64,000 nucleotides of DNA, from positions 9,867,372 through 9,931,371 of the forward strand of contig NW_024104532.1 of the NCBI RefSeq assembly GCF_003945595.2, given 5' to 3'. Numbering within the stretch: the stretch's first letter is position 1; each line of letters opens with the position of its first letter. The translations under genes were made by a program, and so were the position numbers. This document shows positions 12,591 through 25,000 of this stretch, one piece after another. Source of the DNA: Pipra filicauda (taxonomy: Eukaryota; Chordata; Aves; Passeriformes; Pipridae). The notes under the pieces were generated by a model. The model ran no database searches and was not told the origin of the DNA. It worked only from the letters and a program-made list of their open reading frames with translations.

Positions 12591-12612
12591 CACCCAGCAC
12601 GGGCTGGCTGGG

Positions 12613-12692
12613 CCCATGTTCATGTCCGTGTTCCATGCCCATGTCTGTGCCCATGCCCATGCCCATGTCCATGCCCGTGTCTGTGTCTGTGC
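12613..12692. repeat. Degenerate CATGCC/CATGTC hexamer run
   Basis: Closely spaced CCATGC, CCATGT and CTGTGT words in hexamer phase follow immediately after the minisatellite. This simple repeat lies about 200 bases from the PFDN1 poly(A) signal. Confidence 0.8.
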
Positions 12693-12898
12693 CAGCCCTC
12701 CCAGCCTCCCTCTTCCCCCCACCACCGCTCTCCAGCAGGACCCCTCCACCAGCCTCCCCTGGTGCCCACTCTGGGCAGCACTCAGGGGGTGTCTGCAGGA
12801 CGAGGGTACAGCTGCTCCAGGGCAGCAGGATTCCCTGCAGGCCCCTCACCCCAAATCCCACCACACCCCCCTGGGAGAGCAGCCAGAGAGACACGAGT

Positions 12899-12904
12899 TT
12901 TATT
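12899..12904 (-). terminator. Polyadenylation signal AATAAA for PFDN1
   Basis: The plus strand reads TTTATT, i.e. AATAAA on the minus strand, about 60 bases beyond the PFDN1 stop codon. PFDN1 would therefore have a very short 3' UTR ending near 12880. Confidence 0.8.
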
Positions 12905-12962
12905 GAGGTGGGGAAGGAGGGGGCAGGCTGTGGGGATCAGCCCAGGGCACCCAGGGGTGCCA

Positions 12963-13046
12963 CTACTGTGCCCTGCGGGCCATCAGCATCTCCCGGATAT
13001 TGTCCTCTGCTTCCTTCACACTCCGCTCCAGGTACGACTTCTTCTG
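12963..13046 (-). CDS. PFDN1: PFDN1 exon 4 (last coding exon)
   Basis: Encodes 27 residues starting QKKSYLERSV and ending MARRAQ before TAG at 12963-12965. This is the C-terminal coiled-coil helix. The acceptor on the minus strand is CTGCCTTGCAG. The exon starts in phase 0. A 20-bp triplicated repeat begins 27 bases upstream of it in transcript direction. Confidence 0.97.
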   Translation of the reverse strand, partial: QKKSYLERSVKEAEDNIREMLMARRAQ

Positions 13047-16000
13047 CTGCAAGGCAGAAAGCAGAGGAGAGTCAGGGTCCCCCAGCACACACCAGGGTCC
13101 CCCAGCACACACCAGGGTCCCCCAGCACACACCAGGGCCCAGGGCCACCCAGGCAGAGCTGGCCCAGCCACCCCCCACCCTGCCGGTGTCCCCACGTGGG
13201 GACAGTGGTTACACGTTCCCAGAGGCACAGGGGCAGTGGAAATGTTTTACACAGACTTTGAATTTTGTTCCCACTGAAACCTCCTCTGCAAAAAAGTGGG
13301 AGATGTGAACCACAGCAAGGAAGGAAATCAAATCAGATCCTGTAACTCCTGGAGCCCAGAGAGGGACTGACATGCTGAGGCCTCCTTATGGAGACACAGC
13401 AAAACTCCCTCCTTGGGCACAAAAGGCTCTTTTTCCCAGTTGGGCCATTTTCTAACCCCAGACCCTCCTTTCTATCAGAAATTCCCTGGCATAGTCACCA
13501 AATACGTGTGTTTCCTTAATCATCTGTAATTAGGCTGGGCTTGGCAGGGAAGCAGCCCCAAGCCGTGCATCCCAAGATAGGAATTCAGCATGCAGCGTTT
13601 TTTCCTGCTAGTCTGGGTGCTCCTCTGTGACTGGAAAAATCAGCACTTGGCTCTCCTGACTATTTTCTCTGGGTTTCCAAACAACAGACACAACAGTCTC
13701 CTCCAGCAGCGTTGCTGTGAGCAGGGGTGGGCCCACTCCATGACTGGATGGGGGGCCTTGGGAATCTCCCCAGAGCTGGGCTCGCCCTCGGTGGCACCTG
13801 CAGCACCACTGGCACGGGGCCTGCTGTCCTCACAAGGGGCTGGGGGACACTTTGGCACAGTGTTCCCCCTGCCCCATGGGCGTCACAGCCCCACACAAGC
13901 CCAGGGAGCTTGTATTGATAAGCACTGGCAGGATTGTTATTAAATTCCAGAGTCCAGGTCTCAGCCCAGACCATCCTGCCATGCGCACCTTCCCAGGAGG
14001 TGAGCACCAGGAGCCCAGGATGGCAGGAATGACCCACAAAGGCCACCCAAACCAAGCACAGGTGAAGGACAAGAACTGCTGATGCTGCCCTGAGAGCCTC
14101 ACCCCAATTCCTGTGATCCCACAGGAGCTGGGACCCACAGTGCTGAGAATCCCATTAGCCCATGGAGCAGCAGTCCTGCTGCCACCACTGTCCCTCCATC
14201 CCTTGCTGTCACATGGCTGCACACTCGGCTGGAATGCCCATGCCATGAGGACAACTCTCCCAGCCCTGTTCCTAAAGGCTGAAGGGCTTTTATTTAAACA
14301 CTAAAGGTTGTTGGTGACATCCAGGGCCAGGGATACAGCCAAGGAAGGGCTCCTTGTCCCTCTCCCGGGGTCCCTCTCGCTGACAGGAACTGCTTTTGAG
14401 GAAACCACAGGGAGAGGAAGAGCAGCCACGGGTTCCCACTGTCAGTGAGTCAGTGACACACCAGCAGGACTCTGTCACTGCCACACTGTCCCCACACTGC
14501 CCGGACAGGCGTCGAGGGATTTCACACATAGGGAACTGAGCCTGAAGGCTACAAGAGGTCACAGGGCCTGGAAAACCCTCGTGGGTCTGAGCTCTGCTGA
14601 CCAGAGCAGAGTGGCAGCAGTGGAGCTGACTTCTGGTCAGTCATTTATTGCTAAAACCATTTTTTCACGCCATTAAATCAGCCTATGAAATGGTTCTGCC
14701 TTTCTGCCCTCTCCCCTGCCATGTCCCCCATGGACCCACAATGCCCATTCCTGCACAGGGACACGCTCTGCCCTCCAGGGGAGCAGGGCTGCCAGAGCTG
14801 CACAGCCCGTGGCAAAGGCACAGGCTTTAATGCCATTTCTGTACTCGAGCAGCACCGGCAGCCTGAGGCAGGTGAGGATTGAGGGAAATTTTTCTTTCCC
14901 TCAATCACTCTCCTTGGTCCCACAATGTCTGGGATGAGAGGATCTGGGCTGGTCCCGACACTTTTACTCCTTCCTCCCAGAAGAAGCCTGCAGGGAGTCC
15001 CATCCCTGGGCTCCAGGAGCATCACTTGGGCATCCAGTGAGCCCTGCACCCGCAGCTGGGGGGCTGAAAACCTCCCAATGAGTCCGGCAGTGCCGGAGCC
15101 AGCACGGGGGCTGATCCCACTCTGACCCCCGGATCACGGGCAGCGAGGAGCAGACGGGCGCCACATTTTCCGAGACACGTGGCACAAACGAGGTGTTCCT
15201 TCCCCAGGAACTGCAGCCCGGTTTCTGCTTCGGCAATCACCGGAGAAGCAGCAGGAGCCCGCGTGCAAACCCCTCCTCACCGCGATTACTGGGGTCTAGA
15301 CAGGAAACTCCGTCTCTCCCGCCGAGCGAGGGCTGACACACGCTCTGCCTACTCACACCAGAGCCCAGGGACGCGGCAGCGCAGCTCTGAACTCACGCTG
15401 GAGGCTGTTCCGGTCCAGCCAGACCTGCCGGGCTGGTGGTATCTGTTCCCTGAACACCACCCCGCATCCCAAACCCCACCTCCAGCTTCCCCAGCTCACA
15501 GCTTTCATCTGCACTCGGCCTGGACTTGCAGCCCTAGTTAACCCTTTGTCCTCTGAGCCCCTGGTTTGGGCTTCACCTCAGCACCCTCTGAGCTGATGCA
15601 TTTCCCTGGGAAGGTGTGTTCGCCCCTCCAGGTGGATCCTCCTCTGCTGCCACAGCAACCACAGCCCTCGGGAATTCACAGTAAAACGCCAGAACTGCGC
15701 TGCTGGTTCGGGTCCCTCATTAACCTAAAGGTGGCTGCTGCTGTCTGCAGCCTCTGATTTCACTTCTAGAGCTGTAGCTCCAGTGCTCACCAGTCAGGAG
15801 CCCAAGGGAACGTGGCAGCAGCCCCAGGGGACACGGCAGCACACTGGCCCACCGGCTTTGGTGGCTGCATGACCTGCAAGCTGCTGATCCAGAGCTCCTG
15901 CCCACTCACCGCATCCTGCAAGCTGCTGATCCAGAGCTCCTGCCCACTCACCGCATCAGTGCCCTAAGACTGGCGTTGGGAAGGTGGCGGAGGGAAGTAG

Positions 16001-19000
16001 CCACATGACACTGAGCTCCCAAAAAAGCCCCACTCCTGGCTGGGTCAGGCTCTGCAGGAGGCTGGGCAGTGCCCCGGGGTCTGTCCCCCTGCAGTCACAC
16101 CGGGAGTGTGGCAAGGCAGTGATGAGGAAACACGGAGGGCACGGCAGGAAGCAGCTGATGTGTCAGCCAAGGGCTCCGGCTGCAGCGAGGAGCTGGTTCC
16201 TCCTCCTGGGGCACAAGTCCCACGGCCACTTGCTATAGAGATTTTATTTTACCACGGTGCAGAACACACTTGTGGGGTGTTACTGAAGCTTATTTCAGAG
16301 GAACAGCCTCTGACCAACCCCTGCCAGCCCCCACTGCTCCCAGGAAAAGGCCAGTGTGTTCCCATGACCCAGTCACAGCTCACTCAAACAGGGAGGGATG
16401 ACCCGGGACTGCAGGTCTTGTCAGAGCTGGAGAAGCTTCTCCCCCACAAAGTAAGAAAAGGGAGCTGGAAGCTGCATGGAAGAGGGCACGTGGGAAGGGA
16501 GAATTAATTGCAGCTACACATTTCCAGGTGGACAGCACACTTTGCACGCACCCCAAAACCGAGCCAGCTGACCTGCCCCAGCACAGGACAAGCTCTTGCA
16601 TCCTCACACGTTCCCACCACAGGCCACCCACCAGCTCTCATCCACTCCCTTGTCTGTGGTGACAGTCCCCTGCCCCTCCTGCCCCTCACAGAAAGGGCTC
16701 TGCCATCTGCACTGGGACACGAGACCAACACAGAGCCACTGCCCCAACCCAGCTGGGTCTGGGCCTCCTGCAGAACAACTGAGAAGATGCCCCCAAAAAC
16801 CCAGTGCAGTCAATGTCTCCCAGCCCACAGTTTCCCAATTTCTTTAAGCTAATCCTACTGCCAGCAACAGTCCCTTCCCCAGCCAGGAAGGGCTGCAGCA
16901 CTTGGGAAGGAGACAAACCACAGCCCTGATGATCTGTCTCAAAACCAGCCCCAAAGGAAGTGTTCTCACCTAAATCTGCTTTCTGGAAGCAGGCTTGCCA
17001 TGCTAATGACTGCCTGGCACTGGGATGGAGGGATGGAAGAGATGACCAAGGACTCCTCCTTGGGCAGCAGAGCCAACCCCACAGGCTGGGCCTCCCACCA
17101 CCTCCTGGGGGCCCAGGAGCTGGGATCTGCACCTCTCCTGCCCCTGACTGCAGATGTGCCACCAGCCTGGCCCATACTCTCCCCTTCAAGCTCTTGGGAG
17201 CCTTCCCCACTTCCAAGGCTTCCTGTAGCCTCCCTAAACCAGGCAAGGGGTGAACCTGTGTGTGGTCAGTACAGCTGCATGGAGTAAAAACACCACCTCC
17301 CATGTCATCAGAGATGCAGCCAAAAATAGGACTGGCCACTCACGCAGCCCCATCTGACAGGCAACACATGTGCACCTCCCAGGAACCCTTCCCAGGAGGA
17401 AGGGTGGCTGTGCAGCCAACAGCTCCACCAACAGAGCCACAGGGTCCATCAGGGAAGGTACCACCACAGAACCACAGAACCACAGAATCAGCTAGGCTGG
17501 AAAAGACCTCTGATATCATCAAGTCCAACCTCTGACCCAACACTACCTTGTCACCCAGACCATGGCACTGAGTGACACGTCCAGTCTCTTCTTAAACACC
17601 TACAGGGATGGTGACTCCACCACCTCCTTGGGCAGCCCGTTCCAATGGCTGATCACTCTCTGTACAACATTTCTTCCTAATATCCAACCTAAACCTCCCC
17701 GGCACAGCTGAAGACCCAGCCCTCTTGTCCTACTGCTGGTTGCCTGGGAGCAGAGCCTGATGACCACCTGGCTACAACCTCCTGTCAGGGAGTTGTAGAG
17801 AGTGATGAGGTCTCCCCTGAGCCTCCTCTTCTCCAGGCTGAACAGCCCCAGCTCCCTCAGCTGCTCCTCATAGGACCTGGCAGCTCCAGCCCTGCCTGAA
17901 AGGAGGGAGGGGAGAAGAGAGGAGGGCAGGGAGCTGATATCCAATGGCCATATTGGGATGCAATGCCCACTGCCATGTCCTAGGAAGCTCTGGGGCACTG
18001 TAAGCCACGGCTCTGGGGAGCTGCCACCAGCCCCAGCTGGTGTGGGAAGCACACACTCCTGGAAGCACCAGCTCGGCCGGGCTGTGCAGGCAGCACCACG
18101 AGCCAGCCCTCACCGCGCACGCTTCTGACCAAGGCGTGCCAGCACAGCCAACCTGCACACCCTGGCACGGGTGGGTACAGCCAAACACTGCCAGGAGACT
18201 CGCCCCTGCCATCACCCTGTTCCTCAGCTCTCCCTTGCCCTTCGCTCCCCACCACGAGCAGCGCTCGCTCCCCGACCAGCTCCGCGCTGTTTGCTTTTGG
18301 CAGCGGCTGCGGAAAGACTCCATCAAATGCAAACACAATTACAGCTCACACCCTAAGAAGAAAAGGACTTGTGGTTAACAGAGGTGGCCCGTGGCCTTTT
18401 GACACGGCAGGGAAGCCACCTCCTGCTCCAGCCTCCCACCTCTGCTCCCGTTGCATCATGCTGCTGGAGAAGCTGGTGCTTCACGAGATGACGCACCCGG
18501 ACCTTGCATTCCTGGCAGATTAAAGAGCCAGCATCCACAGATTCCACAGCAACAAAAAACTATTAATCAGCTCCTCTTGGATGGGCTTTTGATGATCAAA
18601 GCACTGTCTTTCCTCCAGCGCTGTGATTCAGACACCTCTGCCTTCAGGGAGAGCTGGTCAGGCACCGCCAGCCCCGCGTGTGGCAGGGCCTTGCCTCGAG
18701 CCGGTGGCTGAGCACAGCACGGCCCAGCATTCCCAAACAGCCCTGTGCTCCCTGTGGGAACAGGCACAGCAGCCCTGCCCATCCATGCTGCGGTTCACCT
18801 CCTGCTCACAGGTGAGTTTCCTGTGTCAAGTCATGGTTTATCACTCAAGGTTGACTTTTGCTCTTCAAATACCATTTCTCTCACATCACCTCAGCAAGAG
18901 GCTCAACCCTTGACCTGCAAACACAGATCTGCTTAAGCCCAAACAAAACTGTTCCCATGGAAATGTCAGGATCTAGCACTGGAACATGCCTACTCATTTC

Positions 19001-22000
19001 AGCCTGTTCTTTCTTCTTCCTCTCCTTTGTTGCTTTTTTTTTGTTGTTTGTTTTTTTGTTTTTTAAACTGTTTTTCTATGGACTTGTTTTATACCCAGCT
19101 TGTGAGAACAAAGCGAGGTGGCAGGTCCCTTCCCAGGGAGCACCTCCCTATGGATCACAGCCTGTTTGGCTACCAGCCACCAGATTCTGGCATCCCACTC
19201 TCACGCTCAGAGGGCTTCCGTCGAGGAACGCTGCAGTCCCCAGGCATGAGGCAGTGCCTCAAACAGGAGCCCTGACACAGCTCATCTTGTGACACCGTCC
19301 CAAAAAACCTGCTGCGAGCCAAGAGCTTCTGTATCCCCCAAAGTTAACTCAAACCACTTTTGGAATTCCCCAAGGGAAAGTGATCAACGGATCCTGAGCT
19401 AGAGCTGGGAGCACGTGGGTGGCTGGAGAAGGATCTTTCCTGGGAGGAAGGCAAGTCGTGCTGCCCACGTGCGGGGGGCCAGGCAGGAGGGGCAGCCTGA
19501 GCTGCCCTCGCTCTTGGGGTCACCACTGCTGCTAAGGGGGCTGGAAATGCCCAAATTCCCTGCAGAGAACAGCGCTCCAAGTCATGCACCCTGGGCAAGG
19601 CAAACATTTCAGTCAGCCTGAGACGATGTGCCGAGGACGTGCCCTCTGCATAACGGGATTTCACTGGGAACCCAGAAATGGGAAGGAGGTGAACCTGCTG
19701 AACAGCACCCAGCTGCTCCTGCTCCGGGAGAAGCCAAAATAGTGGGCACCAGCAACGGGGTGGGGTGGGTCTGCAGGCAGCCCTACGCCCTGGTGGGTCC
19801 ACCCAGCGCTGGTCCTCACCCAGTTCAACACCGTGGCACATGTACACACTGGGAATTAGCACTCTACAGCAACCACCAAATATTTAGATCTGCTCCAAGA
19901 CTTTCCAAGCGGAGTTATTGCTCTCAGGAAGTTGCCCAGAGTTTGCTCAAGAGTGAATGATGTGCAATAGGAAGGGAGCCCAGCTGCTTTCTGACGACAG
20001 CTGCCGACAGAAGCATCATGATGTCATTTACCTAAGAGGAGAAATGATGATTCAGACCCTTGGGTTTCCCCTTCCACAAGGTAACGGGGACCCTCAGTCC
20101 CTTCAGAACCATCTGGATTTAAGTGTAAGAGAGGACATCAAACATATGAGTGCATGTGCCAACTCAGGAGGATCTTCAGAAGCACCTGCCTGCAGAACTG
20201 CTGGTACAAATCCACCTTTACTGTGTCCCAGTCCTACCACAGCACAACCAGCAGGGCTTCCCCCACCATTATCAAAGCTCCTCGAAACCCTGAGGAACAC
20301 ACTCTGAAAAAGCTAATTTGGGAAAGCCCCCACTGCCTCCCACGCTTGGTACCTTCAAGAGAAGAAGGGGCAAGGTAAGGGGCAGAAAGGCTGGCAGGCA
20401 GGAGGACTTTCTGCCCCAACCTGTGGCAGCTGCAGGGACCCACTGCTCCAAGCCACAGGACACAAAGTGCTTCCAGCAGAGCAGGAGACAGTTACTCTTT
20501 GTGACTGGGAAATGGGGATTATTCCAGTGAACTCCTGCACCCTACCCTGATGTGAACTACTACAAAAGCAAACCGGTGGGAACCTTTCAGTAGGTGGCAG
20601 CAGAAATGTATTATCAGCCCAGGGGATTCCTTTTGGGACACCCCTTCTTGGCATAATTCCCCATTTAAAGCAGTTTCCAGGGGTATGTTGCTCCAGGTGG
20701 GATACTGCACCCTCACCAGGCTTATGACAGCAGAGTCAGGTCAAACACACAGAACTTGGGGAGAGGAAACTCCCCCCAGTGCTGAAAACCTCCCCGCTCC
20801 GTTTCGGCGGAAGCGTCTCTCACCAAACCGCCTCTTGCAAAATGTGGTAAGTTCCCTAACCCAGTGCCTCGGTTTCTGTGGTCCTGCAGAGCCAGTGTGG
20901 CTCACCAGGACACCTCCAGGCAATAGGACTTTTGCAAAAACCACACCACACCTTTCAGCCCTTGCAGTCCCTCCCGGCCAGACGAGGCCACTTCAGACGA
21001 AAAACTGCTTCCATAAATTTCAAAGACAAACCAGCAACAAAAAGATGGTGTCGGCTCCCAACCAGGCAGCATCCCCCCTCTAATTCAGACCTCCCTGAAC
21101 TCAAAGCAGCCACGTGGTCACTACCAACACGTTTACCAGCAGAGCAGGGGGTGACTCGGGCATGGGGCCAGCAGGAAGCAGGAGGGCTGCCCCGCATACC
21201 TGGGAGCAAGGTGTGGCTTTGTAAAGCTGACTCAGGGCTGGGTCAGGGCTCCCTGACAGGCAGGAGCACGCTTTCCAAATAATCGTTTCCTGTTCTCCCC
21301 AGGCGAGATGGAGGAGGAGGAGATGGAAGCAGGATGGAGGTTTATCGGGCACAAACAAGCCCCCTCCCCAGAGCTGCCTGGCACAAGGGCCAGCCAGGAG
21401 CCACTGCAGGGGCTGGTGACTAAGGCAAGGACAGCAATGCTGGGGTTGTGACTAACTATTACTCATGCAAGGAGGAATTTGGAGAGGGACCCGCATCCAG
21501 CTCGGCTCGTTGCTTTGGATACTTTTGCAGCCATAAGCACAAAGGAGAGCTTTGACAATGAATCAGACCCTGCTTTACAATGACAAAGACAGACTTATCG
21601 ACCAACTTGGTGTTAAAATTTCAGTGTAATCATAAAAGCAGCTTAATGCTAATCAGAGGAAACAAGACACGTTTTCAGACCCAGATGACTAAATGTAGGC
21701 TCCTGGATGGACAAAACCATTTAAAGACAGCAGCAGAAGTGGGTTTTTTAATTAATCATAATGTATTTCACTTTCCTCTGAATTACAAAGGAATGTGAGT
21801 GTACTGGCAACAGTTGCTTGAAAAGCAAGTTGTTTAGGGTTTTTATAAATCAAGAGCAACCCTCCCCCAAAAAACCCCCTAAAACGAGTTCTGGGATACC
21901 TTTATTTTGAAAGCATGTCTAGAACTAGCCTCTAAAAGAAGTTAAAAGGAAGCAAACAACCCCCATGTTAATTATTCTCCTGCTTTTAAAATCTACAATT

Positions 22001-25000
22001 ATCCACCTAAAAATAAAGTAGGAACAGCGAAAGCAAAGAGTCATCAAATTCCAGTTCTCCCTTCATGAAGCCTTTGCCCTCTCAGCTGGTTTGTGTGCTT
22101 ACTTTGCAGTCTGCAGTGCAGGGAAGACTAACAAAGAATTACTAATTAAGCAACCGCTTGCAAAAATCTGTGAGTTTGAAAACTTGTTGCGGTGAATGAT
22201 TGGTCCAGATAGGAGATCCAGCCTTGCCAATGCATACCCACACATGTGATGATATAAATACACGTCATTCCACTCACATCAGCATCACCCCACAACCATT
22301 CTTCACAAAAATGTGGTGAGATACTCAAGTTTTTATAAGCCATCCCAGGTCTAAGGCCGTCGATGACCCTTCTGGAGAGCCGGGAATCCCCTCTGAAACG
22401 CGAGGGTTTCTTTTCCCTGTGCCTCTTAAGATTCCAAAGTCGTGTTTTGTAACCAGTGGTTTGTGCACTATTTAACACATGACAAGCTTCTTACACAATT
22501 TTCAAAGCAGAACATACTGTTATTTGATCTTTATCAAACAAATCTAACAGACAAGTAAGAGCCAGTACCTAAACAAACCAACCTCCTTCCCTGGGAGGAC
22601 TGAGGAGCACTTGTTGCCTTTAAGAGCTGCAAGGTGCTCACTGCACACAACCGACTTCCATCTGTCTGGGATGAGGGATGACTCAATCAGACAACAGAGA
22701 AACAGCCCAAAACACCCATGAAGTTCAGAACACAATCCTTTTGCCACCCTCACTTTTGACAAACAACAGTCAGACAGACCACAAGGCTCTGAACATTAAG
22801 AAGTGAAGTCAGAGATTCCTCACAGCTGTGAAGGCCTGTTCTTCATGTTACCATCAGCAGTCAGTTCAGTAGAGAGGAAGAATTAGAGCAGCACTAGCTG
22901 TGCCCCAATTCCTCCAGGTTTTACCTTAAATTTGTATGGCCCTAGCCCAATGCCAGAGGGCCTCTCCACAAAGTAGGATTTTGTGCTCATAGTGTTAATT
23001 CTGTGTCCATTACACTTCTCGACCTCCTCACTGTTGTTTTATCATTCTAAAGCCTATTTTTTCTCATTGCTCAGAGTATTTTTCATTTCAAAAATCGAAT
23101 GAGAGCACAGATTCTCCTCCCTGTAGGACAGCCAGACCTATAGGAAAAAAAAAATGACCTTTGGCTACTCCCTTCTTCAAAACAAGGCTCTCATGGAGGG
23201 CAGACCACTGGTAACAGCTCTGCCCATGCAGGCTCTGCTCACCCACAGGAGTGTCTGTGGATGCTCCACAGCTGACAGCAAGCTCAGGCAGGCAGCTGGA
23301 CCACCCATGTCCTCAGAAAGCAAGTTAAGCCTCCAGCTTTGCAGCCTGAAATGCAGGAGCAAGCCCTCAGTGAGGGCACAGACTTAGGCTTGGAGGACAC
23401 AAGCCAACAGAGTCAAGATGAAACACATTTCCCAGGAACTTCAGCAGGTCCAAATGGCTGTGTCCAGAGGAACCTGCCCAGACACCCACACACCCAGAGC
23501 CACACAAGATGCAGGGTATTGCCTGGCCTGGTCCCCATTGAGGGCCTGGCAAGGGTCTGTCTGCAGCTCATTTTCACACCAACATCCATCAGTTGTGGAG
23601 CTCCCACAGCTTCCTCCTGAAAAGTCCATACAAGCCCAAATGTATGGTAAATTCACTTCTGTACTCCATTTGTCCCCACATTAGGGGTCCTGCTTCCCCC
23701 TACAGCAAACAGAGGGACTGACCTTGTCTATGAAACAAGGGGCAACTTCTGTGACAAGGTGTGTTTAAAATCCCGTTCCCGGTACGTGCACGTAGCCAGC
23801 AATGGAATGGGAGAACAGCACCTTCATCCAGAGTAAAATCTGCTCCAGGCCAATGCACAGAGGGTTATTCTTGAGGCTTCTCCTCTCCAAAGCAAACAGA
23901 AGCATTCCTTATTTTCCCCCTGTTTAGTCAAAAAGCCCACCACACATTCCTGGGCACTGGCCTACCCCGAGCCAACCAGGGGGTGAGAACCTCTGCACTG
24001 TAGATCCCTGGAAGAAACTGGGCTAACTCAGGAACGTCCCGACAACTGCAACCTTCTGACGGGCACTTCGTGGTCTGGGAAGAGCACCACAGATCTCAAG
24101 AGACTTGTTTTCACCTCGTTAAAGCCACCCACAGAATTGGCCTCCATGTTGAGGGTTTTTAGTTAAAAAATGAAGGAGAGCTGCCCCTGGGGCACGTGGA
24201 AGCTGAGCAGGTCCATCCCAGCCATACCTGCCCCAGGCTCCAGCGCTTCTCCCCAGCCACACCTTGCCTGCCAAAAATCTTTGTTCCCACAGGGCAAGAA
24301 AACGCTGCTGTGGCAACCACCAGACTCCTCCAGGGTGGGGGCACCACCACTGCGCCTCAGGGCTGCAGCAAAGCCATTTTAAAGCTCCCAGAAAAAGAAG
24401 ATTAGAGAAATGGAAGCCGCAGCACGAGCAAGTCTGAGCTCAGGCAGCGCCGGGGAAGAAGTCTGTGCTCACCACAAGGCTTTGCAATGCACTCACTTTG
24501 TAACTTCACCAGCTCCTCAAACACCACCTGAGGCTTTCAACGTGGAGCACAGCAGTGCTTGAGGGCACAGTGATCCTTCCCCCACCAGGAATGAGAGCAC
24601 AGACATCTTCTGTGTGGGACAGGGAAACTGGACACAGCGTTTTGGGGTTCACGTGAAGGATTTCTGAATTAGAAATCAAGCCCTCAAGCTTTTCAATCAA
24701 GTTTTGTCTACTCCAGGCAGCCAGAGAAGAAACCAACCAGCCAAACTCTGCAGCAGTAAACTTTCAGCCTTCCACAGACACGTGAAGGAACTGCCTGGGA
24801 AACAAGCGCACAGCTATGTTGTGGTCAGAGTTTAAAACCAAAATCCAATTCAACCAGAAAGCTGCAGGTTGCTTTTGCCCTTTTCCCGAAGGAGCTAAAT
24901 TCAGTGGCACACAGCAGACAGAGCTGCCCAGCAGAGCCTCCCCCTTATTTGTTATTTTTAGCAATTTAGTCTGACAACGCCTGACAACTAAACAAGCTGA

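Noticed and set aside
11462..12749. Minus-strand frames of 300-400 codons with HSLSPVSFPVS repeats
   Set aside because: Direct translation of the 18-19-bp minisatellite in overlapping frames, with no start context, splice pattern or family similarity.
17600..18052. Minus-strand frame of 150 codons that looks protein-like
   Set aside because: The recognisable part is the CR1 C-terminal region, not a host gene.
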